DNA from: VAZQ01 sp035293945
Lineage (GTDB): Bacteria > Pseudomonadota > Alphaproteobacteria > Rhizobiales > Xanthobacteraceae
Length of the DNA stretch: 64,000 nt
Direction of reading: 5' to 3'
Assembly (NCBI GenBank): GCA_035293945.1
Contig: DATGLV010000008.1
Span: 62,001-126,000, forward strand
Shown here: positions 9,121 to 16,510 of the stretch, in pieces
Numbering within the stretch: the first letter of the stretch is position 1
Layout of the letters: the number at the start of each line of letters is the position of its first letter
Position numbers and translations under genes: made by a program
Notes under the pieces: model-generated
What the model saw: the letters and a program-made list of their open reading frames with translations, nothing else
Databases searched by the model: none
Told to the model about the DNA's origin: nothing

Positions 9121-9615
9121 ATGAACCCGTCAAGCACCGAGCATGTATGGGACCTGATGGAGAGGGTGCGGTTCTGCATGTTCTGCACATTCGACGGCAC
9201 GAAGCTTCGCTCCCGGCCGATGGGAGCGTTCGTCAGGCGCGAGGAGGGAGCGATCTATTTCTTTACCGATCTGCGCGCCCACAAAGACGACGATATACGT
9301 GCGTTTCCCAAGGTGTGCTTAGGCTTTGCTGATACCAGCGACCAGAAGTACGCATCCGTTTCCGGCACCGCAGAGGTCATCCTCGACCGGCAAAAAATCA
9401 AGGAGCTCTGGTCTATTCCGGTAAAGATCTGGTGGCAAAGCCCGGACGATCCCAACATTCTTCTCGTCAAGGTAACGCCCGAGGACGCCGAGTACTGGGA
9501 CTCACCAGGCAATCTGATCAGCAGCGTCAAGGTTGCGTTCGCCCTCGCGACCGGGAGCCACGTCGATTACGGGGAGCATCAGAGGGCCTCATTTCCAAAG
9601 AAGGCCTCTTCGTGA
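9121..9615 (+). CDS. Pyridoxamine 5'-phosphate oxidase-like flavin-binding protein
   Basis: The product has 164 residues. The sequence fits the general-stress-protein-26 branch of the PNPOx-like split-barrel fold: an N-terminal VWDLMERVRFCMFCTFDG strand pair, SRPMGAF, a YFFTD strand, and KVCLGFADTSDQKYASVSG followed by the PEDAEYWDSP segment typical of this branch. Members bind FMN, FAD or F420-like cofactors as small dimers; the true reaction is not known. The start ATG follows the P450 stop by 13 bases, so it probably belongs to the same operon. No signal peptide is present, so it is cytoplasmic. Confidence 0.85.
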   Translation: MNPSSTEHVWDLMERVRFCMFCTFDGTKLRSRPMGAFVRREEGAIYFFTDLRAHKDDDIRAFPKVCLGFADTSDQKYASVSGTAEVILDRQKIKELWSIPVKIWWQSPDDPNILLVKVTPEDAEYWDSPGNLISSVKVAFALATGSHVDYGEHQRASFPKKASS

Positions 9616-9799
9616 ATCGATCATCTCGATAAGAAGCAACGCCCCGCTTCCAAATTTCGTGATACGTCACTGCACCCTTGGCACGGAATTCGGAAGCAAA
9701 GGGCATTAGAGGGTATATGTTTTGAATTGCGCTGTCCGACTTGAAGTTTCTGATGAAACTGGGGCCGACGTAGCGGGAACTTCAATCGGCGGCACCAGC

Positions 9800-9974
9800 G
9801 CATGTTCCAATCGAAAAGACTTACTCCAGTCGACACCCCGCGGGCATAGCCCGTCAAAGACGGGCGTAAGACGCCCTGATGACCCGCGGGTCCATCTCTT
9901 TCGCAAGAAGCTGGATTGCCGGGTCAAGCCCGGCACTGACGCTGAAGTGGATCAATTCGACCGGGAATCGCCTT
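9800..9974 (+). repeat. Direct repeat copy B, ~175 bp
   Basis: This is the second copy of the element at 5028-5212, in the same orientation, about 10 bases shorter through a gap in the caagcc-caatgacg segment. It ends at the stop codon of the convergent methyltransferase gene. With the bases from 9616 it fills the 357-base gap between the two genes; nothing else was recognised there. Confidence 0.85.
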
Positions 9975-10731
9975 AGGCCGGCCGAAGCTCATAAATCAGA
10001 AGCCTCTCAACAATTATGGAGCGTTCCGCGGCAACATGGGCGCGAAATCCGGCCCGGACCATCATCGCCTCGATCAGATCAAGCTCGGCATGGGAGGAAA
10101 GCACTACGTACATTGCTCCGCCCGGCGCCAACCGCGCCCGAGCCTGATCGAACAACGGCGCGATATTACGGTAGCCGACCCCCGCGTTCCAAGCCTTGTC
10201 GGCAAGGTCCAGCGGCTCGCCGCTAAAGAATGGCGGGTTCGACACGATCACATCAAATTGCGTGCCCGGCCTAACGCTCGAGAAGAGGTCCGCGCAGACG
10301 GATGTGACGAGCGGGCCGAGACCGTTGAGATGCGCGTTGTCAGACGCAGCCCGAGCGGCTCGAGGATTGATGTCAATAGCCATGACGCTCGCTGCACCGG
10401 AGCGCGCAGCCGCCAGCGCAAGTATCCCGGTCCCGGTGCCAATATCCGCCACCCGTCTGCCAGTGAGGTCGAGCTTCGCCACAAAGCCGGCGAGATATTC
10501 GCTGGTGAGAAAGTAGCGCGGATGAAACACCGTCGGCGGAACTGTGAGGCGCAGACCCAGGACTTGAGCGGTCGTGGTGCTGCGGCGGGACAGGATGAAT
10601 TTATGCGACAGGTAGTGAACGACCCTGTCCGTCAGCCGCGGCTTGCCTCGCCGTGCAGCAGGTTTGTCGGTCCGGCGCACGACCGAGGGTCGATCGGGTG
10701 CCACGGAGGAGTCTGTGCTCGCAGCAGACAT
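9973..10731 (-). CDS. HemK/PrmA-like class I SAM-dependent methyltransferase
   Basis: The product has 252 residues. The start is set by GGAGG at 10736-10740, four bases from this ATG. The N-terminal ~50 residues are basic (VVRRTDKPAARRGKPRL). The Rossmann part has motif I DIGTGTGILALAAARSGA, an acidic loop AIDINPRAARAASDNA and the NPPF motif (VIVSNPPFFSG). NPPY/F identifies enzymes that methylate a planar amide or exocyclic nitrogen: release-factor, ribosomal-protein or DNA/RNA base methyltransferases. It lacks the long N-terminal domain of PrmC, so the target is open. It is transcribed toward the P450 operon and appears monocistronic. Confidence 0.8.
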   Translation of the reverse strand: MSAASTDSSVAPDRPSVVRRTDKPAARRGKPRLTDRVVHYLSHKFILSRRSTTTAQVLGLRLTVPPTVFHPRYFLTSEYLAGFVAKLDLTGRRVADIGTGTGILALAAARSGAASVMAIDINPRAARAASDNAHLNGLGPLVTSVCADLFSSVRPGTQFDVIVSNPPFFSGEPLDLADKAWNAGVGYRNIAPLFDQARARLAPGGAMYVVLSSHAELDLIEAMMVRAGFRAHVAAERSIIVERLLIYELRPA

Positions 10732-11144
10732 ATGACCTCCAGCTTGCAACCTCCAGCTTGCCCGCCCACATCACGTGCGCGAGACCCCGATGACCGATCT
10801 GATCACGCGATCTAACTCCGACGACGCGCTGTACGTTCCACGCGATGGCGCGGCCGCAAACAGCGGAGCGGAGTTATCAGGAGAGTTGCCAGGAATGGAA
10901 GCTCGGGTGCCGCGTGCTTGCCTCAGGCATCACCTGCCCAGGGCATTTTGCGCAGGATCGCGCGCTTCAGAGCTGACCGCGAGCCGAAGTCGGAAACCGA
11001 CTTCGGCCATATGGCGCGGTCATGTTTCGCAATCTCTTGCACCTGCAATCATGTGTGAGGACGAGATCGGGGCAAGCCGATTACACGCATAGATCGCACG
11101 GGGTGTATCCCGCCGCGCGCCCCCGCGGGCGGCGAGCCGCCTGC
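10732..11144. other. Intergenic region with an 11-bp hairpin
   Basis: No supported gene was found. A perfect inverted repeat, gccgaagtcgg/ccgacttcggc with loop aaa, lies at 10983-11007. A short plus-strand frame from 10790 (MTDLITRSN...) has no homology that I recognise and runs through the hairpin, so it is not called. Confidence 0.5.
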
Positions 11145-11573
11145 CTATTTCACCCCCGCCCATTGCGCCAAAGTTTTCCAATCCGGATCATTCTTGTCGG
11201 CAAATTGCCGGCCCCCGGAATGGAACAGGTCGCCGCCGGCTTCCGGCGCGAGCGGATGAATGAGTAGACGGCTATTGGCAGGGTCGCTGGCCTGCACCAG
11301 GCCCGACACGCTCTGGAAGTTCTTGCGCGACTGCTCGTCATTCCAAGTCGTGGCACCGGGCGAGAGCTTCTCCAGGTGCAGGCCGTTGTTGTTCTCGGAA
11401 TGGCAGACATAGCAGCGCACGTGGCCTTCGCGCTTCTCCAGGAAGATCGGCTCGACCTTGGCCTTGAACGCCTCGTAGTCGAGAGACGGGGTTTGCGACG
11501 CCACTTGCGATACTGAGGCGGACGCCGCAAGCGCCGCAGCGGCGACAAAGACCGACAGAACACGAACCGACAT
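11145..11573 (-). CDS. Exported monoheme c-type cytochrome
   Basis: The product has 142 residues. The start ATG is chosen because GGGAGG lies six bases upstream; the nearer upstream ATG at 11579 would overlap that box. A signal peptide (VLSVFVAAAALAASASVSQVASQ) ends near residue 27. One heme-c site, CYVCH (Cys54, Cys57, His58), follows in a context (HSENNNGLHLEKL) resembling the planctomycete-type cytochrome C domain found in many proteobacterial redox clusters. No obvious Met ligand can be assigned. The gene is divergent from the FMN dehydrogenase, with 197 bases between the starts, so a shared control region is likely. I infer it accepts electrons from, or passes them on for, that dehydrogenase. 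Confidence 0.8.
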   Translation of the reverse strand: MSVRVLSVFVAAAALAASASVSQVASQTPSLDYEAFKAKVEPIFLEKREGHVRCYVCHSENNNGLHLEKLSPGATTWNDEQSRKNFQSVSGLVQASDPANSRLLIHPLAPEAGGDLFHSGGRQFADKNDPDWKTLAQWAGVK

Positions 11574-11770
11574 TTGCATCCTCCCTCTTGATCTCGATTG
11601 GCGGCTATTTTGATTGCCCGCCTCATCGGGGCGCCATCCTAGCGCATGTTCGCCAAAAGTGGATACCGGTTTTCGGCCGCGCACTGTAGGATCGCGCGGG
11701 GGTGCGCCCGGCCGGCCGCCAACGTGACGCGCGGCCGCCCGCACTGAAACCCCTAAAGGGAGGAAGCTTC

Positions 11771-13015
11771 ATGCCGATCGACCACTACACCAGCCGCCGC
11801 GAGCTGTTGAAGTTCTTCGCCGCGAGCCCGCTTCTCGCCTCGAGCTCGTTTGCCGCGCTGGCGTCCGAGACCCCCTCGCGCCTGCCCGACCCAATGGTGT
11901 GGGCACCGCGCGACCTCGACCATCTGATCTCCACGCCCAAGGAAGCCATCAACGTTTTCGATTTCGAGCCGGTGATGCACAAGAACGTGCCGGCTGGGCA
12001 CTTCGGTTATATGGCCTCTGGCATCGACGACGAGGTGACCCTGCGCGCCAATCGCGAGGCCTTCCTGCACTTCCAGCTGCGTCCGCGCCGGCTGGTCGAC
12101 GTCAGCAAGGTCGATATGAGCGCGGATATCCTGGGCGTGAAATATAAAACGCCCATCATCATCGCACCGGCGGGCGGACACAAGGCCTACAATCCGGACG
12201 GCGAGATCGGCGTCGCCAAGGCAGCCAAGGTCGGCGACCATCTGATGATCCTGTCGACCCAGGCCTCGACCTCGATCGAGGACGTGACCGCGGCGCGCGG
12301 ACAGCCGATCTGGTATCAGCTCTACGCTACCAACAGTTTCGAGGTCGCCAAGCACCATGTGCAGCGGGCCGAGAAAGCCGGCGCGCTCGCGGTCGCGGTG
12401 ACGGTTGACCGCAACGGCGGCCGCAATCAGGAAACGCTGTTCCGCATGCAGCGCACCGACAAGCGCCAATGCTCCGACTGCCACGACAATTCGACGCTCG
12501 CCTCGGCGCAAATCAGCAAGCCGATGTACGACGGTGTCGACCTGAGCGGGTTGCGGAACATCCAATCCTCGGCCCTGACCTGGGACGGCATCAAGCGGCT
12601 GCGCGACGTGACCAAGATGAAGATCCTGCTCAAAGGCATCCAGGCCTGGGAGGATGCCAAGATCGCGGCCGATTCCGGCATCGACGCCATCATCGTCTCC
12701 AATCACGGCGGCCGAGCGGACGAATCGGGGCGCGGCACCATCGACATGCTGCCTGAGATCATCGACGCCTCCGGCAACATGCCGGTGCTGATCGACTCCG
12801 GCTTCCGGCGCGGCACCGACATCGTCAAGGCGCTGTGCATGGGCGCCAAGGGGGTGGCGGTCGGCCGGCCTTATCTGTGGGGCCTCGGTGCCTTTGGCCA
12901 GGCGGGCGTCGAGCGCGTGCTCGAGCTGTTGCGCATCGAGCTCCTCGCCGCCATGCAGCAGGTCGGGGCGCCCTCGCTGAAACAGCTGGTGCCCGCCATG
13001 GTGCGGCGCGCCTGA
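11771..13015 (+). CDS. Tat-exported FMN-dependent 2-hydroxyacid dehydrogenase with embedded CxxCH heme-c motif
   Basis: The product has 414 residues, with GGGAGG before the ATG. It belongs to the FMN-dependent alpha-hydroxyacid dehydrogenase family (lactate, glycolate and mandelate oxidisers). Catalytic features are present: QLY and TVD in the barrel, and SNHGGR with His312 and Arg315. A twin-arginine leader (Arg9-Arg10, TSRRELLKFFAASPLLASSSFAALA) predicts folded export to the periplasm, which is unusual because most family members are cytoplasmic. In the variable loop after barrel strand 4 it carries CSDCHD (Cys234, Cys237, His238; codons at 12470-12484), a canonical heme-c attachment site absent from classical members. 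Together with the two flanking cytochrome genes this suggests a periplasmic flavocytochrome. The substrate is unknown. Confidence 0.88.
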   Translation: MPIDHYTSRRELLKFFAASPLLASSSFAALASETPSRLPDPMVWAPRDLDHLISTPKEAINVFDFEPVMHKNVPAGHFGYMASGIDDEVTLRANREAFLHFQLRPRRLVDVSKVDMSADILGVKYKTPIIIAPAGGHKAYNPDGEIGVAKAAKVGDHLMILSTQASTSIEDVTAARGQPIWYQLYATNSFEVAKHHVQRAEKAGALAVAVTVDRNGGRNQETLFRMQRTDKRQCSDCHDNSTLASAQISKPMYDGVDLSGLRNIQSSALTWDGIKRLRDVTKMKILLKGIQAWEDAKIAADSGIDAIIVSNHGGRADESGRGTIDMLPEIIDASGNMPVLIDSGFRRGTDIVKALCMGAKGVAVGRPYLWGLGAFGQAGVERVLELLRIELLAAMQQVGAPSLKQLVPAMVRRA

Positions 13016-13028
13016 CAGCATGCCGTCT

Positions 13029-13064
13029 CACCGTGAGGGCAATCAAACTGCCGCCCTCACGGTG
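13029..13064. repeat. 12-bp inverted repeat after the dehydrogenase gene
   Basis: caccgtgagggc (13029-13040) pairs perfectly with gccctcacggtg (13053-13064). It has no T-run, so it could be a processing or RNA-stability hairpin between the dehydrogenase and the cytochrome gene. Confidence 0.6.
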
Positions 13065-13098
13065 CCCATTCTTCCAACCTTCTGGGGACACAAAGCGA

Positions 13099-13632
13099 AT
13101 GGCGGCTCGAACGCGCCAGCGACGGCGGACCGATGCATTTTCCTCCCGCATACTCGCCGCGATTTTGCTCGTGGCGAATATTTGCGGTTCTCGCAGCGCA
13201 CTTGCCGACGATGAATTTGCCAATGGGCGCCGCATTTTCCTGGAGAAGGCGGACTGCCAATATTGCCATGGCTGGGCGGGCGATGGTGCGGGACAAGGTC
13301 AATCACCCGGCGGGGCCGCTAATTTGCGGCAGAGCAAGCTCGCGCGCGATCAGCTCATCATGGTGATCAGCTGCGGCATTCCGGGCACCGCCATGCCCCA
13401 TTTCGACGATCAGGCCTATACGGACAAGCGCTGCTACGGAATGACGGGAGCGGAGCTCGGGGATCGCGTGCCGAATTTCCCGCCCAGCACCACGCTGCCG
13501 AAGCGAGACGTGGAAGCGGTCGCCGATTATCTCCTGGCAAAGATCATTGGCCGTGGGCCGATCACGCGCGAGGAGTGCAAGGAGAGCTTCGGGGAACGGG
13601 CGCACTCCTGCGATGATTATCCGGCGAAGTGA
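13099..13632 (+). CDS. Exported class I c-type cytochrome
   Basis: The product has 177 residues. An N-terminal signal segment (RILAAILLVANICGSRSALA) is followed by ADDEFANGRRIFLEKADCQYCHGW, with the heme-c site CQYCH (Cys53, Cys56, His57). The likely sixth ligand is Met99 in GTAMPHF. A C-terminal helix (KRDVEAVADYLLAKI) is typical of class I cytochromes, and extra cysteines (Cys92 and others later) could form disulfides. It lies 83 bases behind the FMN dehydrogenase on the same strand and is probably cotranscribed. It would be a natural electron acceptor in the periplasm for the dehydrogenase, which is inference from context. It ends 7 bases from the convergent recN stop. Confidence 0.85.
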   Translation: MAARTRQRRRTDAFSSRILAAILLVANICGSRSALADDEFANGRRIFLEKADCQYCHGWAGDGAGQGQSPGGAANLRQSKLARDQLIMVISCGIPGTAMPHFDDQAYTDKRCYGMTGAELGDRVPNFPPSTTLPKRDVEAVADYLLAKIIGRGPITREECKESFGERAHSCDDYPAK

Positions 13633-13639
13633 GCTTTTG

Positions 13640-15310
13640 CTACTCCGCCGCCTTGATCAGGCGCTCGGCAGCAGCGCGTGCTTCGGCGGTGATCTCGGCG
13701 CCGGCGAGCATGCGGGCGATCTCCTCGCGCCGCTTATCGGCTTCCACCTCGATGACCCGCGTCGCCACGCGCTTGCCGCGGTCAAGCGCATCCTTGGCTA
13801 TGAGGAAATGCCGGTCGGCGCGCGCGGCGACTTGCGGGGCATGCGTTACCGCGAGCACTTGCGCGCGTCGGGCGAGACGCGCGAGGCGCACCCCGATTGC
13901 GTCGGCAACCGCTCCGCCCACCCCGGTGTCGACCTCGTCAAAGATGAGCGTCGGGGCCGAGCCGCGGTCGGCCAACACGACTTTCAGCGCCAGCAGGAAG
14001 CGCGCGAGCTCACCGCCGGAGGCAATCTTCATGAGCGGACCGGGCCGCGTGCCCGGATTGGTTTGCACCCAGAACTCCACGCGGTCGATGCCGTGCGGGC
14101 CTCCCGTTTCGGGATCGGTGGTGATCGAGCACGAAAAGCGCGCACGCTCGAGCTTCAACGGCTTGAGCTCGGCATTGACGGCGCGCTCGAGCTTCTCGGC
14201 CGCGGCGTGCCGCCGCACGGACAGTGAAGCCGCGGCGGCGCGGTAAGTCTCCTGCGCCGCGGCGGCCGCTTTCTCGAGGGCGGCGAGCCGCGCACCGCCG
14301 GCGTCGATGAGACCGAGATCGGCCGCATAGCGGGCCGCGAGCGCTGCAAGCTCGTCGACCGGGACCGCGTATTTGCGCGCGGCGGCGCGCAACGCAAACA
14401 GGCGCTCCTCGATCCGTTCAAGTTCCTTGGGGTCGTGGTCGGCGATGCGCAGCGCGCCCTCGAGATGCGCACGCGCTTCATCGAGCGCCGTAAGCGCGAT
14501 GTCGAACGCCTTCAGCGCCGGCTCAACCAAGTGGGGAGCTTGCGCGCCGCGGCGCTCCAGCCGACGCACGGCTGCGGCCAGCGCCGGCACCGGCGAACCC
14601 TCACCCGCCACTGCGTCATGAGCGTCGGTGAGATCGGCGGTCATCTTCTCGGCCTGCATCATGGCGGCGCGCCGTTCCGCCAACGTCGCCTCCTCCGCGG
14701 GCTCCGGGCGCAATTCCGACAGCTCGGCAACGGCGTGGCGCAGCCACTCGGCTTCGCGCCGGGCACGCTCCACTTCCGTGCGCTGAGCCACGAGCGCGCT
14801 CTCGTGCTCCTTGAGCTCGCTCCAGGCGCGCTCGATCGCGCCGGCCTCGCTCTCGAGACCCGCAAAGGCATCAAGCAGCCGGCGATGGGTCGCGGAATCG
14901 ACCAGCGCGCGCTCGTCATGCTGGCCGTGGATCTCGACCAGTGCCGCGCCCAAAAGCTTCAAGGTCTGCGCCCCGACCGGCTGATCATTGACGAAGGCCC
15001 GCGTGCGGCCGTCGGTGAATTGCACACGGCGTAGGATCAACTCATCATCCGCTGCGATGTCATTTTCCGCGATCAGGGCACGCGCCGGATGAGCGCGCGG
15101 CAGATCGAAGGCGGCGGTGACCTGGCCCTTGTCGGCGCCTTGGCGAACCAACCCCGCATCGCCGCGTGCACCAAGCGCCAGCGCGAAGGCATCGAGCAGG
15201 ATCGATTTGCCGGCGCCGGTCTCACCGGTCAGCACCGAAAGGCCCGACGTCACGTCGAGATCGAGGCGATCGATCAGAACGATGTCACGAATCGAAAGAT
15301 GGGTCAGCAT
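13640..15310 (-). CDS. recN: DNA repair ATPase RecN
   Basis: The product has 556 residues, normal for the family. It is an SMC-like protein acting in double-strand-break repair in the cytoplasm. The Walker A GETGAGKS lies at residues 29-36 and the QHDERALVD segment follows. A long coiled-coil middle runs from ~150 to 360 (Ala, Glu, Arg rich). The C-terminal half holds the ABC signature (ASGGELARFLLALK), Walker B (PTLIFDEVDTGVGG) and the switch His (AVTHAPQVAA). It is the last gene of the continuous minus-strand run from mraZ. The usual neighbour ligA is not downstream; a cytochrome gene converges instead. Upstream, an unusual tandem-repeat spacer separates it from bamD. Confidence 0.96.
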   Translation of the reverse strand: MLTHLSIRDIVLIDRLDLDVTSGLSVLTGETGAGKSILLDAFALALGARGDAGLVRQGADKGQVTAAFDLPRAHPARALIAENDIAADDELILRRVQFTDGRTRAFVNDQPVGAQTLKLLGAALVEIHGQHDERALVDSATHRRLLDAFAGLESEAGAIERAWSELKEHESALVAQRTEVERARREAEWLRHAVAELSELRPEPAEEATLAERRAAMMQAEKMTADLTDAHDAVAGEGSPVPALAAAVRRLERRGAQAPHLVEPALKAFDIALTALDEARAHLEGALRIADHDPKELERIEERLFALRAAARKYAVPVDELAALAARYAADLGLIDAGGARLAALEKAAAAAQETYRAAAASLSVRRHAAAEKLERAVNAELKPLKLERARFSCSITTDPETGGPHGIDRVEFWVQTNPGTRPGPLMKIASGGELARFLLALKVVLADRGSAPTLIFDEVDTGVGGAVADAIGVRLARLARRAQVLAVTHAPQVAARADRHFLIAKDALDRGKRVATRVIEVEADKRREEIARMLAGAEITAEARAAAERLIKAAE

Positions 15311-15312
15311 GT

Positions 15313-15458
15313 CAGGAATCAGGAATCAGGAGACAGGAGTCAGTGATCAGAATGCCCATCAGGAATCAGTAATCAGGAATCAGTGATCAGAATGCCCGAC
15401 CCGATGCCAGTCTGATTACTGATTACTGATTACTGATTACTGATTACTGATTACTGAT
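15313..15458. repeat. Heptamer tandem repeats in inverted arrangement
   Basis: The left arm, 15313-15385, consists of GAATCAG and TAATCAG units interspersed with a duplicated gatcagaatgccc. The right arm, 15412-15458, has six perfect copies of CTGATTA plus a partial seventh. CTGATTA is the reverse complement of TAATCAG, so the arms can pair into a long imperfect hairpin. The structure fills the recN-bamD gap. Confidence 0.9.
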
Positions 15459-15468
15459 CCCTGATCAC

Positions 15469-16353
15469 TCAGATGGCCTTGAAGGCCCGGCTGATCCAGG
15501 AGCTCTTGTTCTCGGTCGGCTCAAGACCTCGCGATTTCACCAGATTGTAAGCGTCCTGGTACCAGGGACTGTCCGGGAAATTGTGCCCGAGCACGGCAGC
15601 GGAGGTCTGCGCTTCGTCGACGATGCCAAGCGACATATAGGCTTCGGTCAGCCGCATCAGTGCTTCCTCGACGTGGCGCGTGGTCTGATAGCGGGTCACG
15701 ACGGTTTTGAAGCGGTTGATGGCGCCGGTGTAATCGTGATGCTGCATGTACCAGCGTCCGATATCGACTTCCTTGCCGGCGAGCTGGTCGCGCGCGATCT
15801 CGATCTTCTTCTTGGCCGAGTCGGCATATTCGGTGTTGGGATATTTGCGGACGACCTCTTCGAGCTCGGCGACCGCTTTCTCGGCCCGGTCCTGATCGCG
15901 CGAAATATCCGGAATCCGATCGAAGTAGGACGAGCCGATCAGGAATTGCGCATAGGCCGCGTCGGGACTGCCCGGATGGAGCGTGACGTAGCGCCGCGCC
16001 GCGTTGACGGTCTCATCGTAGTCGCCGCTCTCGTAATACGCATAGGCCGACATGATCAGCGACTTGCGCGCCCAATCCGAATACGGATGCTGGCGATCGA
16101 CCTCCTCGAACTTCTTGGCCGCGGACTTGTATTCCTTCTTGTCGTTGAGAAGGTAGAGACCCTCATTGTAGAGCTTGTCGGCCGGTTCCTCGGCAACCTC
16201 TTCGTCATCGTCCTTGGAGAACCAGGCGTTGATGGTGCTGCAAGCCCCAAGCGGCGCGACTAGAACCAAGAGCGCAAAGGCGCGCGCCACCGCCAACCGC
16301 CGATCGAAGATGCGCCGGTCAGATCCCTTCGATCGAGGCCCCAGCCACAGCAT
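15469..16353 (-). CDS. bamD: Outer-membrane assembly lipoprotein BamD
   Basis: The product has 294 residues from the ATG at 16353, which has a run GGGGGGAG about 11 bases upstream; an in-frame GTG at 16365 abuts that run and is less likely. A hydrophobic leader ends in a lipobox (LGAC, Cys38), so it is a lipoprotein. Five TPR-like units follow (YNEGLYLLNDKKEYKSAAKKF, AYAYYESGDYDETVNAARRY, DYTGAINRFKTVV). BamD is the essential partner of BamA in inserting beta-barrel proteins into the outer membrane. Its place between lpxC and recN is the conserved alphaproteobacterial order. Confidence 0.95.
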   Translation of the reverse strand: MLWLGPRSKGSDRRIFDRRLAVARAFALLVLVAPLGACSTINAWFSKDDDEEVAEEPADKLYNEGLYLLNDKKEYKSAAKKFEEVDRQHPYSDWARKSLIMSAYAYYESGDYDETVNAARRYVTLHPGSPDAAYAQFLIGSSYFDRIPDISRDQDRAEKAVAELEEVVRKYPNTEYADSAKKKIEIARDQLAGKEVDIGRWYMQHHDYTGAINRFKTVVTRYQTTRHVEEALMRLTEAYMSLGIVDEAQTSAAVLGHNFPDSPWYQDAYNLVKSRGLEPTENKSSWISRAFKAI

Positions 16354-16510
16354 TGTTGGGATCACTCCCCCCGAAACTCCGGGCCCGGCCCGGCGCGCCT
16401 AGCCGCAAGCGCTACCCCAGGCGTCCGCCCGATAAACCCCGAATGATAAAGCAATTATGCGGACAATCCGCCCCAAATATGGCGCTCGTCAAGGACGTAT
16501 CGGGGCAAGC

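Noticed and set aside
10790..11092. Short plus-strand ORF starting MTDLITRSN
   Set aside because: Runs through a perfect hairpin, has Arg/Ser/Ala-rich composition and no recognisable homology.
15313..15458. Possible CRISPR array
   Set aside because: Repeats are 7 bases without unique spacers and no cas genes are near; it is a simple tandem and inverted repeat.
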